Source: Acidobacteriota bacterium
GTDB taxonomy: Bacteria > Acidobacteriota > Terriglobia > Acidiferrales > UBA7541
Length of the DNA: 7,697 nucleotides
Direction: 5' to 3'
Assembly (NCBI GenBank): GCA_003161195.1
Contig: PMOV01000369.1
Coordinates: 2,013-9,709, forward strand
The translations under genes were made by a program, and so were the position numbers. Below the pieces are notes generated by a model that worked only from the letters and a program-made list of their open reading frames with translations, did not search any database and was not told the DNA's origin. Each line of letters begins with the position of its first letter. Within the stretch, counting starts at the first letter, position 1. Below, one piece after another: positions 1-5,777 of the stretch.

Positions 1-34
1 CATCTTTTTCCTTCATTGCGTCTTTTGCGGTCAT
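1..34 (-). CDS. ftsZ: Probable FtsZ, first 11 codons only (truncated by window edge)
   Basis: An ATG at 34 opens a frame reading MTAKDAMKEKD that runs off the left edge of the window. It is preceded by GAGG (43-40) with a 5-base spacer, a good ribosome binding site. A second in-frame ATG at 16 has no such site, so the first is preferred. The sequence seen is too short to identify by homology. The name rests on position: ftsZ, encoding the tubulin-like GTPase that forms the cytokinetic ring, directly follows ftsA in nearly all dcw clusters. The gap from the ftsA stop is 46 bases. The short charged start fits the variable N-terminal tail that precedes the GTPase core of FtsZ, but another gene cannot be excluded. 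Confidence 0.7.
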   Translation of the reverse strand, partial: MTAKDAMKEKD

Positions 35-39
35 GCGTT

Positions 40-43
40 CCTC
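40..43 (-). promoter_or_regulatory. Shine-Dalgarno site of the ftsZ-position gene
   Basis: GAGG lies 5 bases upstream of the ATG at 34 and selects that start over the in-frame ATG at 16. It sits in the 46-base spacer after ftsA, which suggests independent ribosome entry and fits the need for FtsZ in large excess over FtsA. That last point is inference from family knowledge. Confidence 0.65.
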
Positions 44-80
44 AACCCTTTCCAGTTCGCGGAGCGTCGCTCGGGCAGGT

Positions 81-1295
81 TCACGAGGCGCCTGCGAACA
101 TGGCTTTCAGTTTGGACATCATATTTCCGGCGCGTTGCGGCTGGGTACGGCGCGCTTTCGCTGCGTACAGCACGAGACCTACCACCGTTGCATATTCCGG
201 TTGCGCTACCTGTTCCGGCAGATCAACCAAACCTTTGGGTTCCGCGAGACGGACCGGGAGATGGAAAGTGTCTTCGGCGAATTCGCCGAGGGCGTGCAGA
301 CGCGCGCCGCCTCCCGCAAAGATAAAGCCGGCGGGAATCTGGCCGAGCATGCCGGCGCGCTGCAGTTCGTCGCGGATGAGCGCAAGAAATTCATTGGCGC
401 GCGGCTCGATGATGTCCGTGAGCATGCGCGCGAAGATGGTCCGCGGCGGACGGTCGCCGACGCTGGCGATTTCGATGGCCGTGTCTTCCTGAAGATATTT
501 TGCGGCGGCGCAGCCGTGGCGATGCTTGATGCGCTCGGCTTCCGGGATGGGAGTGCGCAGGCCGACGGCAAGATCGTTGGTGAAATGATCGCCGCCCACG
601 GGAACCGCGCCGGTGTGGCGGACCACGCCGCCACCGTAGACGATGATTTCCGTGGTGCCGCCGCCGATGTCCAGCAGGCAGCAGCCGAGGTCACGTTCAT
701 CTTGCGTGAGGCAGGATTCAGCGGCCGCAAGAGGCTCGAGCACGGTGTCACTGATCAGGATGCCGGCCTTATTCGCGGCAGTGACGAGATTTTGTGTGGC
801 GGCTACCGAGGACGTGACGAGATGCACGTTGGCTTCGAGGCGCTGCCCGACCATGCCGAGAGCATCACGGATGCCGTCCTGGGCATCGACGATGAATTCG
901 TGCGGGAGGACGTGCAGGACTTCGCGGTCGTCGGGGAGGGTGATGTTGCGCGCGGTGTCGATGGCGCGGCGGACGTCTTCGCGTTCGATGTCGCGCGGCC
1001 GATTGCCCAGAGTGACGCCGCCGCGGCTGTTTACGCCTTTGACGTGACTGCCGGCTACGCCGATTAGCGCGGATTCTACCGGGACGTTGGCGACGCTTTC
1101 GGCTTCTTCGACGGCGCGGCGAATGGAGCTGACCGTGGAATCGAGATTGACGATTAAACCTTTGCGCAGGCCTTTCGATTCGGCGGCGCCGAGGGCGAGG
1201 AAGCGCGTTTGCTCGTTGTCGATTTCGGCTATGAGCACGCAGGTTTTCGTGCTGCCGATGTCCAGGCCCACGACGTATTTGTCTTTCTTGGCCAC
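81..1295 (-). CDS. ftsA: Cell division protein FtsA (actin-like FtsZ membrane anchor)
   Basis: FtsA is a peripheral membrane ATPase of the actin fold. It tethers FtsZ polymers to the inner membrane and recruits later divisome proteins. The 404 residues match the usual length. Visible motifs are the phosphate-1 loop DIGSTKT (12-18), the phosphate-2 loop LLDIGGGTTEI (207-217) and the adenosine motif FAGGGARL (326-333). The FtsA-specific 1C (SHS2) region lies between the first two. The C-terminus, NMMSKLKAMFAGAS (391-404), is a short amphipathic segment consistent with the membrane-targeting helix. The start is GTG at 1295, with GGGGAG 7 bases upstream and the conserved KKDKYVVGLDIGSTK right after it. 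A longer version from TTG at 1376 would add 27 residues and has no ribosome site. It follows ftsQ after 114 bases, the widest gap here, and precedes the ftsZ-position gene by 46 bases. Confidence 0.96.
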   Translation of the reverse strand: MAKKDKYVVGLDIGSTKTCVLIAEIDNEQTRFLALGAAESKGLRKGLIVNLDSTVSSIRRAVEEAESVANVPVESALIGVAGSHVKGVNSRGGVTLGNRPRDIEREDVRRAIDTARNITLPDDREVLHVLPHEFIVDAQDGIRDALGMVGQRLEANVHLVTSSVAATQNLVTAANKAGILISDTVLEPLAAAESCLTQDERDLGCCLLDIGGGTTEIIVYGGGVVRHTGAVPVGGDHFTNDLAVGLRTPIPEAERIKHRHGCAAAKYLQEDTAIEIASVGDRPPRTIFARMLTDIIEPRANEFLALIRDELQRAGMLGQIPAGFIFAGGGARLHALGEFAEDTFHLPVRLAEPKGLVDLPEQVAQPEYATVVGLVLYAAKARRTQPQRAGNMMSKLKAMFAGAS

Positions 1296-1302
1296 GGTGC
1301 CG

Positions 1303-1308
1303 CTCCCC
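1303..1308 (-). promoter_or_regulatory. Shine-Dalgarno site deciding the ftsA GTG start
   Basis: GGGGAG on the minus strand lies 7 bases before the GTG at 1295. It is the only good ribosome site in the ftsQ-ftsA gap and argues for the GTG start over the TTG at 1376. Confidence 0.7.
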
Positions 1309-1332
1309 AGGATCGAGTGGTGCCGATACAGT

Positions 1333-1350
1333 GCCGCCGTAACGGGCGGC
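1333..1350 (-). other. GC-rich hairpin in the ftsA leader
   Basis: On the minus strand GCCGCC pairs perfectly with GGCGGC across the six-base loop CGTTAC. The hairpin ends 37 bases before the ftsA start. No T-tract follows, so it is not an intrinsic terminator. It could affect mRNA stability or translation of ftsA, but six pairs in GC-rich DNA may also arise by chance. Confidence 0.4.
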
Positions 1351-1352
1351 GC

Positions 1353-1406
1353 TACAAAGTCAAAAGCAACGGCCAAAACAAAAGCAACGGCAAATGCAAA
1401 AACAAA
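1353..1406. repeat. Degenerate 18-base tandem repeat, about three copies, between ftsQ and ftsA
   Basis: Three consecutive 18-base units can be aligned on the minus strand: 1406-1389, 1388-1371 and 1370-1353. The middle unit is GTTGCTTTTGTTTTGGCC. The outer two share a 13-base core (CAAAAGCAACGGC on the plus strand, at 1361-1373 and 1379-1391) or a looser T-rich match; I count 13 of 18 identities between the first and second units. The tract is strongly T/G-rich on the mRNA-like strand, unlike the GC-rich coding sequence around it. Because 18 is a multiple of three, it stays open in the ftsQ/ftsA frame. Its function is unknown. It resembles low-complexity spacer repeats, possibly a dispersed genomic family. 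Confidence 0.6.
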
Positions 1407-1409
1407 ACG

Positions 1410-2375
1410 TTACTTCGCGCGAGCTACCGTTACGGGCGCACTGGCGTCCGGGTTGATTACCACCTGGCGCGCATACTGCAAATCCACGGAACGCACGCGG
1501 CCGGCGTTGGCTTGCCACTGCGCAAAATTTTCTACCAGCATGCGGTACTTGCCGGTGAATTCGCTGGAGCCGAAGTGCACGGTGACGGCTTGATCGTCGG
1601 CATCGTCGTGAATGCCGGGAACGGCGTTGGCGCTGCGGCCCAGGCCAGCGATGACGGCGCGCAGATCTTTGGGATTGGCCAGTTCGATTTCGCTGACGCG
1701 ATCCGTGGCGCCGGGACGCACGAGGTCCACGTCCTTCATGAATTCCTGATACACCTGCATACGTTTTTCGCGCTGCTCGCGCGGGAGGTCTTCGCTGACG
1801 CCAGTGACGATGGGGAAATGATTGTCCTGACCTTCGGGCCGATCGAGGATCACGCCTAGCGCGTCGATGAGCGCGAGCTCGTTGCCGAGTTTGAGGAAGG
1901 CGATGGGCGTGCGCTCGGTGATTTCGACGCGCAGGCGATTCGGCAGCAGGCGCTGCACGCTGGCGGATTCGACCCACGGCAATTGTTCGAGTTCGCTGCG
2001 GCGGGTGTCCAAGGGAACGCGCAGAATGCTGTGGTTGCGGTCGCGCAGAAAGGATTGCAAGACGGCTTCGCGCGTAACAATCGCGTTGCCGCTAACCTCG
2101 ATCTGGTCTTCGTTGAGCAGCAGCATTTTCGGCGAGTAGAGCAGGAAATTCGCGCCCGCCCAAGCCGCGGCCATACCGGCCACACTGAGGAGACTCCATC
2201 CGGCGACGCGACGGTACAACGGCCAGTTGCGGCCACCGAATTTTTTGCGGCGAATTTCCAGCGGCTTTTGCCGGCGCAAGTAACGCGGCTCGTCGTCGGT
2301 GACCAGTTCCGGGCGATAATTTTCCGCTTCCGCGGCAGCTGCGCCGCCCGCGGCCAGGGCTTTTACACGAGCCAT
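1410..2375 (-). CDS. ftsQ: Cell division protein FtsQ (POTRA-domain divisome protein)
   Basis: FtsQ is a bitopic inner-membrane protein that links the cytoplasmic and periplasmic halves of the divisome, usually through FtsB and FtsL. The 321-residue product has a basic cytoplasmic N-terminus (1-56, rich in Arg and Lys) and one transmembrane helix at about 57-79. A POTRA domain follows at roughly 87-156 (LLLNEDQIEVSGNAIV opening, RLRVEITERTP closing). After it comes the FtsQ domain, with IDALGVIL at 170-177 and VRSVDLQYARQVVINP at 294-309. The ATG at 2375 lies inside the end of murB (13-base overlap) and has GAGGTG 5 bases upstream, so translation is probably coupled to murB. Sequence conservation in FtsQ is low, so the call rests on architecture plus position between murB and ftsA. 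ddl, often found just upstream of ftsQ, is absent. Confidence 0.93.
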   Translation of the reverse strand: MARVKALAAGGAAAAEAENYRPELVTDDEPRYLRRQKPLEIRRKKFGGRNWPLYRRVAGWSLLSVAGMAAAWAGANFLLYSPKMLLLNEDQIEVSGNAIVTREAVLQSFLRDRNHSILRVPLDTRRSELEQLPWVESASVQRLLPNRLRVEITERTPIAFLKLGNELALIDALGVILDRPEGQDNHFPIVTGVSEDLPREQREKRMQVYQEFMKDVDLVRPGATDRVSEIELANPKDLRAVIAGLGRSANAVPGIHDDADDQAVTVHFGSSEFTGKYRMLVENFAQWQANAGRVRSVDLQYARQVVINPDASAPVTVARAK

Positions 2376-3271
2376 AACACCACCTCATGCTCGAGGGTAA
2401 TGCCGAAAGCTTTGGCGACGCGCTCGCGCACGTGCGCGATGAGCGAGAGCATGTCGGCCGCCGACGCGCGGCCGGCGTTGACGAAAAAATTGGCGTGACG
2501 GTTGCTGACGCGGGCGTCGCCCACGCTGAGGCCCTTGAGGCCCAACTCATCGATCATGCGTCCCGCGGAGGCACCGGAAGGATTTTTAAAGATGCAGCCG
2601 GCGCTTTTTTGGCCGAGGGGCTGGCTGGCGCGGCGTTTTTCGTTGCAGATACGAATCCCTTGGAGAATTTCCTTGAACGGCTTGGAGGGAAGTTCCAGTT
2701 TCACCGCGAGCATCATATCATCAGGCGCAAAAGAAGTGTGGCGGTATTCAAAGGAAATTCTATCGCCGCTGAGGATTTCGAGGCGACGCTCGGCAGCGCG
2801 ATAGAGTTTTACTTCGCGGACATAGGTGCCGATCTGCATGCCGTAGGCGCCGGCATTCATGCGCAGGGCGCCGCCAACGGTGCCGGGGACGCCGATCAAA
2901 CCCTCCATGCCACCTAGGTCGTTTTTGGCACAGAAGGTGACGGTGCGGCCGAGGTCGGCGGCGGCATCGACGTGGGCGATATGGCCCTCGAGGGTGACTT
3001 CCGGCTCGGAACGGGCGAGTTGCAAGACCAGCCAGGGGAGTTCGCCATCCTGGACCAATAGATTTGATCCGCCACCGAGAAATTTGTGCGGGAGGTGTTG
3101 GCTGTCGAGCAGCTTTAACAAGTCGGGAATGGCGTCGTGCCGGCGGATCAGCAGCAGATCGGTGGTGCCGCCGATGCCGAGCGAGGTTTCGCCGGCTAAA
3201 GCGGTGTCGGGCCGGTGTTCGACGCCGAGTTCCGCGAGGGCGGCGAGAAGTTTGGGGTCTTCAAGGCGCAT
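2363..3271 (-). CDS. murB: UDP-N-acetylenolpyruvoylglucosamine reductase MurB
   Basis: MurB is a cytoplasmic FAD enzyme that uses NADPH to reduce UDP-GlcNAc-enolpyruvate to UDP-MurNAc, the second committed step of peptidoglycan synthesis. The 302 residues fit the shorter type II form. FAD-binding motifs are LGGGSNLLV (65-73) and GLIGVPGTVGGALRMNAGAYG (124-144). Candidate catalytic residues are Arg177 in EYRHTSF, Cys226 in SAGCIFKNP (the proton-donor position, Ser in E. coli) and Glu296 in LEHEV. The start is ATG at 3271, 11 bases inside murC and followed directly by a normal MurB N-terminus. No good Shine-Dalgarno site precedes it: the upstream stretch is GGAAAG, then an 11-base C-rich run. 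Translation is therefore likely to depend on ribosomes finishing murC. The end overlaps the ftsQ start. Confidence 0.97.
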   Translation of the reverse strand: MRLEDPKLLAALAELGVEHRPDTALAGETSLGIGGTTDLLLIRRHDAIPDLLKLLDSQHLPHKFLGGGSNLLVQDGELPWLVLQLARSEPEVTLEGHIAHVDAAADLGRTVTFCAKNDLGGMEGLIGVPGTVGGALRMNAGAYGMQIGTYVREVKLYRAAERRLEILSGDRISFEYRHTSFAPDDMMLAVKLELPSKPFKEILQGIRICNEKRRASQPLGQKSAGCIFKNPSGASAGRMIDELGLKGLSVGDARVSNRHANFFVNAGRASAADMLSLIAHVRERVAKAFGITLEHEVVLWLV

Positions 3272-4667
3272 GGGGGGTGGGGCTTTCCGCGCCGAGCAAG
3301 ACGACCAGTTCGTTGCTGGCACGCGTGACGTTGCCGGCGCCGATGGTGAGGATGGCGTCGCCGGGGGCCGCTTCCTTGAGCAGGCGTTCGATGGCGTCCT
3401 GCATGGAGCGGACATAGTGGACATGTTTGTGGCCGGTTTCGGCGATGGCACTGGCCAGGGCTTCGCCGGTGATGCCGGGGATGGGGGCTTCGCCGGCGGC
3501 GTAGATGTCCGTGACTACCAGGATATCGGCGAGATTGAAGGCTAGTTTGAAATCGCTCCACAGTTGCTGGCTGCGCGAGTAGCGATGGGGCTGGAAGAGC
3601 ACCAGCAGGCGATTGAACTTGCAGACTTTGGCGGCTTCGAGGGTAGCTCGGATTTCCACCGGGTGATGGCCGTAGTCATCGATGACGGCGACATCGTTGA
3701 CGATGCCTTTGATGTCGAAACGGCGGCTTACACCGGCAAATTTGCCCAAAGCTTCGCGGATGAGCTCCGCGGGGACGTTTAAATAGAGGGCTACGGCAGC
3801 GGCGGCGGCGGCGTTGCGAACGTTGTGGATGCCCGGGGGATGCAACAGGCGGAACATGCCGAGGTCGTCGCCTTTGAAGGTGAGGCGGAACTCGCTATTT
3901 AAGCCTTCGAGATTAATGTCGCTAATGACGAGATCGGCTTGCGTGGAGACGCCATAGGTGATGATGGGGCGTTTTACCTGCGGGATGATGGCTTGCACGT
4001 TGGGCTCGTCCAGGCAGAGGATGGCCGCGCCGTAAAACGGCACTTTGTTGACGAACTGGACGAAGACGTTCTGGATGTCTTCGAGCGAGGCGTACTGGTC
4101 GAGGTGTTCGCGGTCGATGGTGGTGACCACGGAGACAACCGGAGCGAGGAGCAGGAAGCTGCGGTCGCTTTCGTCGGCCTCGACTACGAAGTATTCGCCT
4201 TTGCCGAGGCGCGCGGTGGTGCCCGCCTGATTCACCTTGCCGCCGATGACGAAGGTGGGGTCGAGATGGGCTTCGCCGAGAATGGCCGCGACCATGGAGG
4301 TGGTGGTGGTTTTGCCGTGCGCGCCGGCTACGGCGATGCCGTATTTCAGGCGCATCAGCTCGGCGAGCATCTCGGCGCGCGGGATGACGGGGATTTTGTG
4401 TTTGTGGGCTTCCACCACTTCGGGATTGTCGGCCTTGACGGCGGAAGAAATGACCACCACATGCGCACCATTTACATTGCCGGCTTTGTGGCCGCTGTAG
4501 ATGGTGGCGCCGAGATCCTGCAGGCGCTCGGTGATGGTGGAGGGTTTGACATCCGAGCCGGAGACGGAATAGCCGAGCGTGAGCAGCACTTCGGCGATGC
4601 CGCTCATGCCGATGCCGCCAATGCCGACGAGATGAATGCGCTGGAAATTGCGGAAGGAGACCATCAT
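3261..4667 (-). CDS. murC: UDP-N-acetylmuramate--L-alanine ligase MurC
   Basis: MurC is the first Mur ligase: it uses ATP to join L-alanine to UDP-MurNAc in the cytoplasm. The 468 residues are of normal length and show all three domains. The N-terminal Rossmann domain that binds the UDP-sugar has VGIGGIGMSGIAEVL (14-28). The central ATPase has the P-loop AGAHGKTTTTSM (114-125), EADESD (163-168) and TTIDREHLDQY (182-192). The C-terminal domain has HNVRNAAAA (281-289), DDYGHHPVEI (330-339), FQPHRYSR (358-365) and the late GAGNV (443-447). The start is ATG at 4667, overlapping the murG stop as ATGA, with GAGGG 7 bases upstream; a second ATG at 4664 is also possible. The last codons include a run of six C just before the embedded murB start. 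Confidence 0.98.
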   Translation of the reverse strand: MMVSFRNFQRIHLVGIGGIGMSGIAEVLLTLGYSVSGSDVKPSTITERLQDLGATIYSGHKAGNVNGAHVVVISSAVKADNPEVVEAHKHKIPVIPRAEMLAELMRLKYGIAVAGAHGKTTTTSMVAAILGEAHLDPTFVIGGKVNQAGTTARLGKGEYFVVEADESDRSFLLLAPVVSVVTTIDREHLDQYASLEDIQNVFVQFVNKVPFYGAAILCLDEPNVQAIIPQVKRPIITYGVSTQADLVISDINLEGLNSEFRLTFKGDDLGMFRLLHPPGIHNVRNAAAAAAVALYLNVPAELIREALGKFAGVSRRFDIKGIVNDVAVIDDYGHHPVEIRATLEAAKVCKFNRLLVLFQPHRYSRSQQLWSDFKLAFNLADILVVTDIYAAGEAPIPGITGEALASAIAETGHKHVHYVRSMQDAIERLLKEAAPGDAILTIGAGNVTRASNELVVLLGAESPTPHAP

Positions 4668-5761
4668 GCGTTTGCCCTCGCGCCCGTTGGTAGCAATTTA
4701 ACAGCCGATTCGATGAGGTCCACGATTTCGCGCGTGGCATGGGGACGGCCCAAGGATTTGGCGGCGGCGGCCATGCGCTGGGTTTCATCGGGCTTGTCGA
4801 TGAGGGCGAAGATTTCCTGCGTGAGGCGCGCGGCGGTGAGTTCGGGCTCGGTGATGAGGCGGCCGGCGCCGGCATTGACCATTTCCTGGGCGTTGCGGAG
4901 TTGGTGGCTATCCGTGGCGGCGCCGAACGGGATGAAGATGGCCGTGCGTCCGGCGGCGGCAATTTCCGCAGCGGTGATAGCGCCGGCGCGGCAGACGATG
5001 CCATCGGCCCAGGCGAAGCGCTCGGCCATGTTGCTGAAGAAAGGGACGACTTCGGCCAGGATTTCACGACGGGCGTAGGCCGTGCGGACGGCGTTATAGT
5101 CGCGCTCGCCGGTTTGGTGCACGATACTGAGCTCGTGCTTGCGGACGGCGAGGGCGTCCATGGCGTCGACGAAGGTGCGATTGATGGGGAGGGCGCCCTG
5201 GCTGCCGCCGGTGATGAGGAGGCGGAAAGGTTTTCCTACTGGTTGCTGGGGGATGGTGAAGAATTCGGCGCGGACGGGGCAGCCGGTGACGACGGCTTTT
5301 GCTCCCCAATTGCGGGCGGAAACTTCGTAGCCGGTGGCAATGCGGGTGGAAAGCCTGGCGAGGATTTTGTTGGTGAAACCGGGCTCGGCATTGGGCTCGA
5401 AAATAATATTCGGGATGCCGCCTAGCCACGTAGCGAGCAGCATGGGGCCAGCCGCGTAACCGCCGACACCGAAGGCGGCGACGGGATGGTGTTTGCGCAG
5501 GACGGCGCGCGCGTCCGAAAGGCCGCTGCCGAGCATGGCGAGATTTTTTACGAGCGTCATGCCACCTTTGCCTTTTAATCCTGCGACGCGCAGCGTCTCG
5601 AGCGGCAAGCCGGCCGCCGGGACGAGGCGCATCTCAATGCCGCGCTGTGTGCCGACCAGCACCGCTTCGCGGTCGCTGCCGCGACGGAGCCACTCTTGGG
5701 CAATGGCGATCGCCGGGATAACGTGGCCGCCGGTACCTCCGCCCGCGATGAGAAGTTTCAC
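4664..5761 (-). CDS. murG: UDP-GlcNAc:lipid I GlcNAc transferase MurG
   Basis: MurG is a GT-B glycosyltransferase at the cytoplasmic face of the membrane. It transfers GlcNAc from UDP-GlcNAc to lipid I, giving lipid II, the substrate of FtsW. The 365-residue product has the N-terminal glycine loop GGGTGGH (7-13, with the conserved His13), a second glycine-rich loop GVGGYAAGP (98-106), TGGSQGA in the C-terminal half (184-190), and the UDP-GlcNAc pocket VCRAGAITAAEIAAAG (256-271) followed by HQLRNAQEM (286-294). The usual HEQN motif reads FEPN (121-124), keeping Glu and Asn but not His or Gln. The start is GTG at 5761, giving the standard KLLIAGGGTGGH start; a ribosome site (AGGTGA) overlaps the ftsW stop 10 bases upstream. 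The end overlaps murC by four bases. Confidence 0.97.
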   Translation of the reverse strand: MKLLIAGGGTGGHVIPAIAIAQEWLRRGSDREAVLVGTQRGIEMRLVPAAGLPLETLRVAGLKGKGGMTLVKNLAMLGSGLSDARAVLRKHHPVAAFGVGGYAAGPMLLATWLGGIPNIIFEPNAEPGFTNKILARLSTRIATGYEVSARNWGAKAVVTGCPVRAEFFTIPQQPVGKPFRLLITGGSQGALPINRTFVDAMDALAVRKHELSIVHQTGERDYNAVRTAYARREILAEVVPFFSNMAERFAWADGIVCRAGAITAAEIAAAGRTAIFIPFGAATDSHQLRNAQEMVNAGAGRLITEPELTAARLTQEIFALIDKPDETQRMAAAAKSLGRPHATREIVDLIESAVKLLPTGARANA

Positions 5762-5771
5762 GGGGGCGGCG

Positions 5772-5777
5772 TCACCT
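5772..5777 (-). promoter_or_regulatory. Ribosome site of murG overlapping the ftsW stop codon
   Basis: AGGTGA on the minus strand includes the TGA stop of ftsW and lies 10 bases before the murG GTG start. The spacing is somewhat long. A ribosome ending ftsW would sit on the murG entry site, which favours coupled translation. Confidence 0.5.

Noticed and set aside
62..72. Small inverted repeat GAGCGTCGCTC in the ftsA-ftsZ spacer
   Set aside because: Only a four-pair stem with a three-base loop, no T-tract, and expected often in GC-rich DNA.
33..1067. Long plus-strand open frame (344 codons) opposite ftsA
   Set aside because: It is an antisense shadow of ftsA in GC-rich DNA: low-complexity Ala/Asp/Gly-rich translation, no recognisable domain, and the minus strand carries an unambiguous FtsA.
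1335..1363. Possible promoter in the ftsQ-ftsA gap (TTGACT at 1363-1358)
   Set aside because: No -10-like hexamer occurs at 16-18 bases downstream; the sequence at 17 bases is ACGGCG, inside the hairpin.
1293..1376. Longer FtsA from a TTG at 1376
   Set aside because: TTG is a rare start, no ribosome site precedes it, and the extra 27 residues come from the repeat and hairpin. The GTG at 1295 has a well-spaced GGGGAG.
1389..1440. Intrinsic terminator after ftsQ
   Set aside because: T-rich sequence follows the stop, but no stable stem with a loop lies directly before it; TCGCGCGA is a loopless palindrome.
3272..3451. Longer MurB from a GTG at 3451
   Set aside because: The extra 60 residues are a Pro/Ser-rich frame-shifted reading of the murC end. 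The ATG at 3271 begins a normal MurB N-terminus.
3922..5067. Minus-strand frame of 381 codons across murC/murG in another frame
   Set aside because: The translation is Arg/His/Pro/Ser-rich and is a frame-shifted reading of the real genes.
3939..5078. Long plus-strand open frame (379 codons) opposite murC and murG
   Set aside because: It spans the junction of two well-identified minus-strand genes, has a biased Asp/Gly/Ala composition and shows no family motif. It is a shadow frame.
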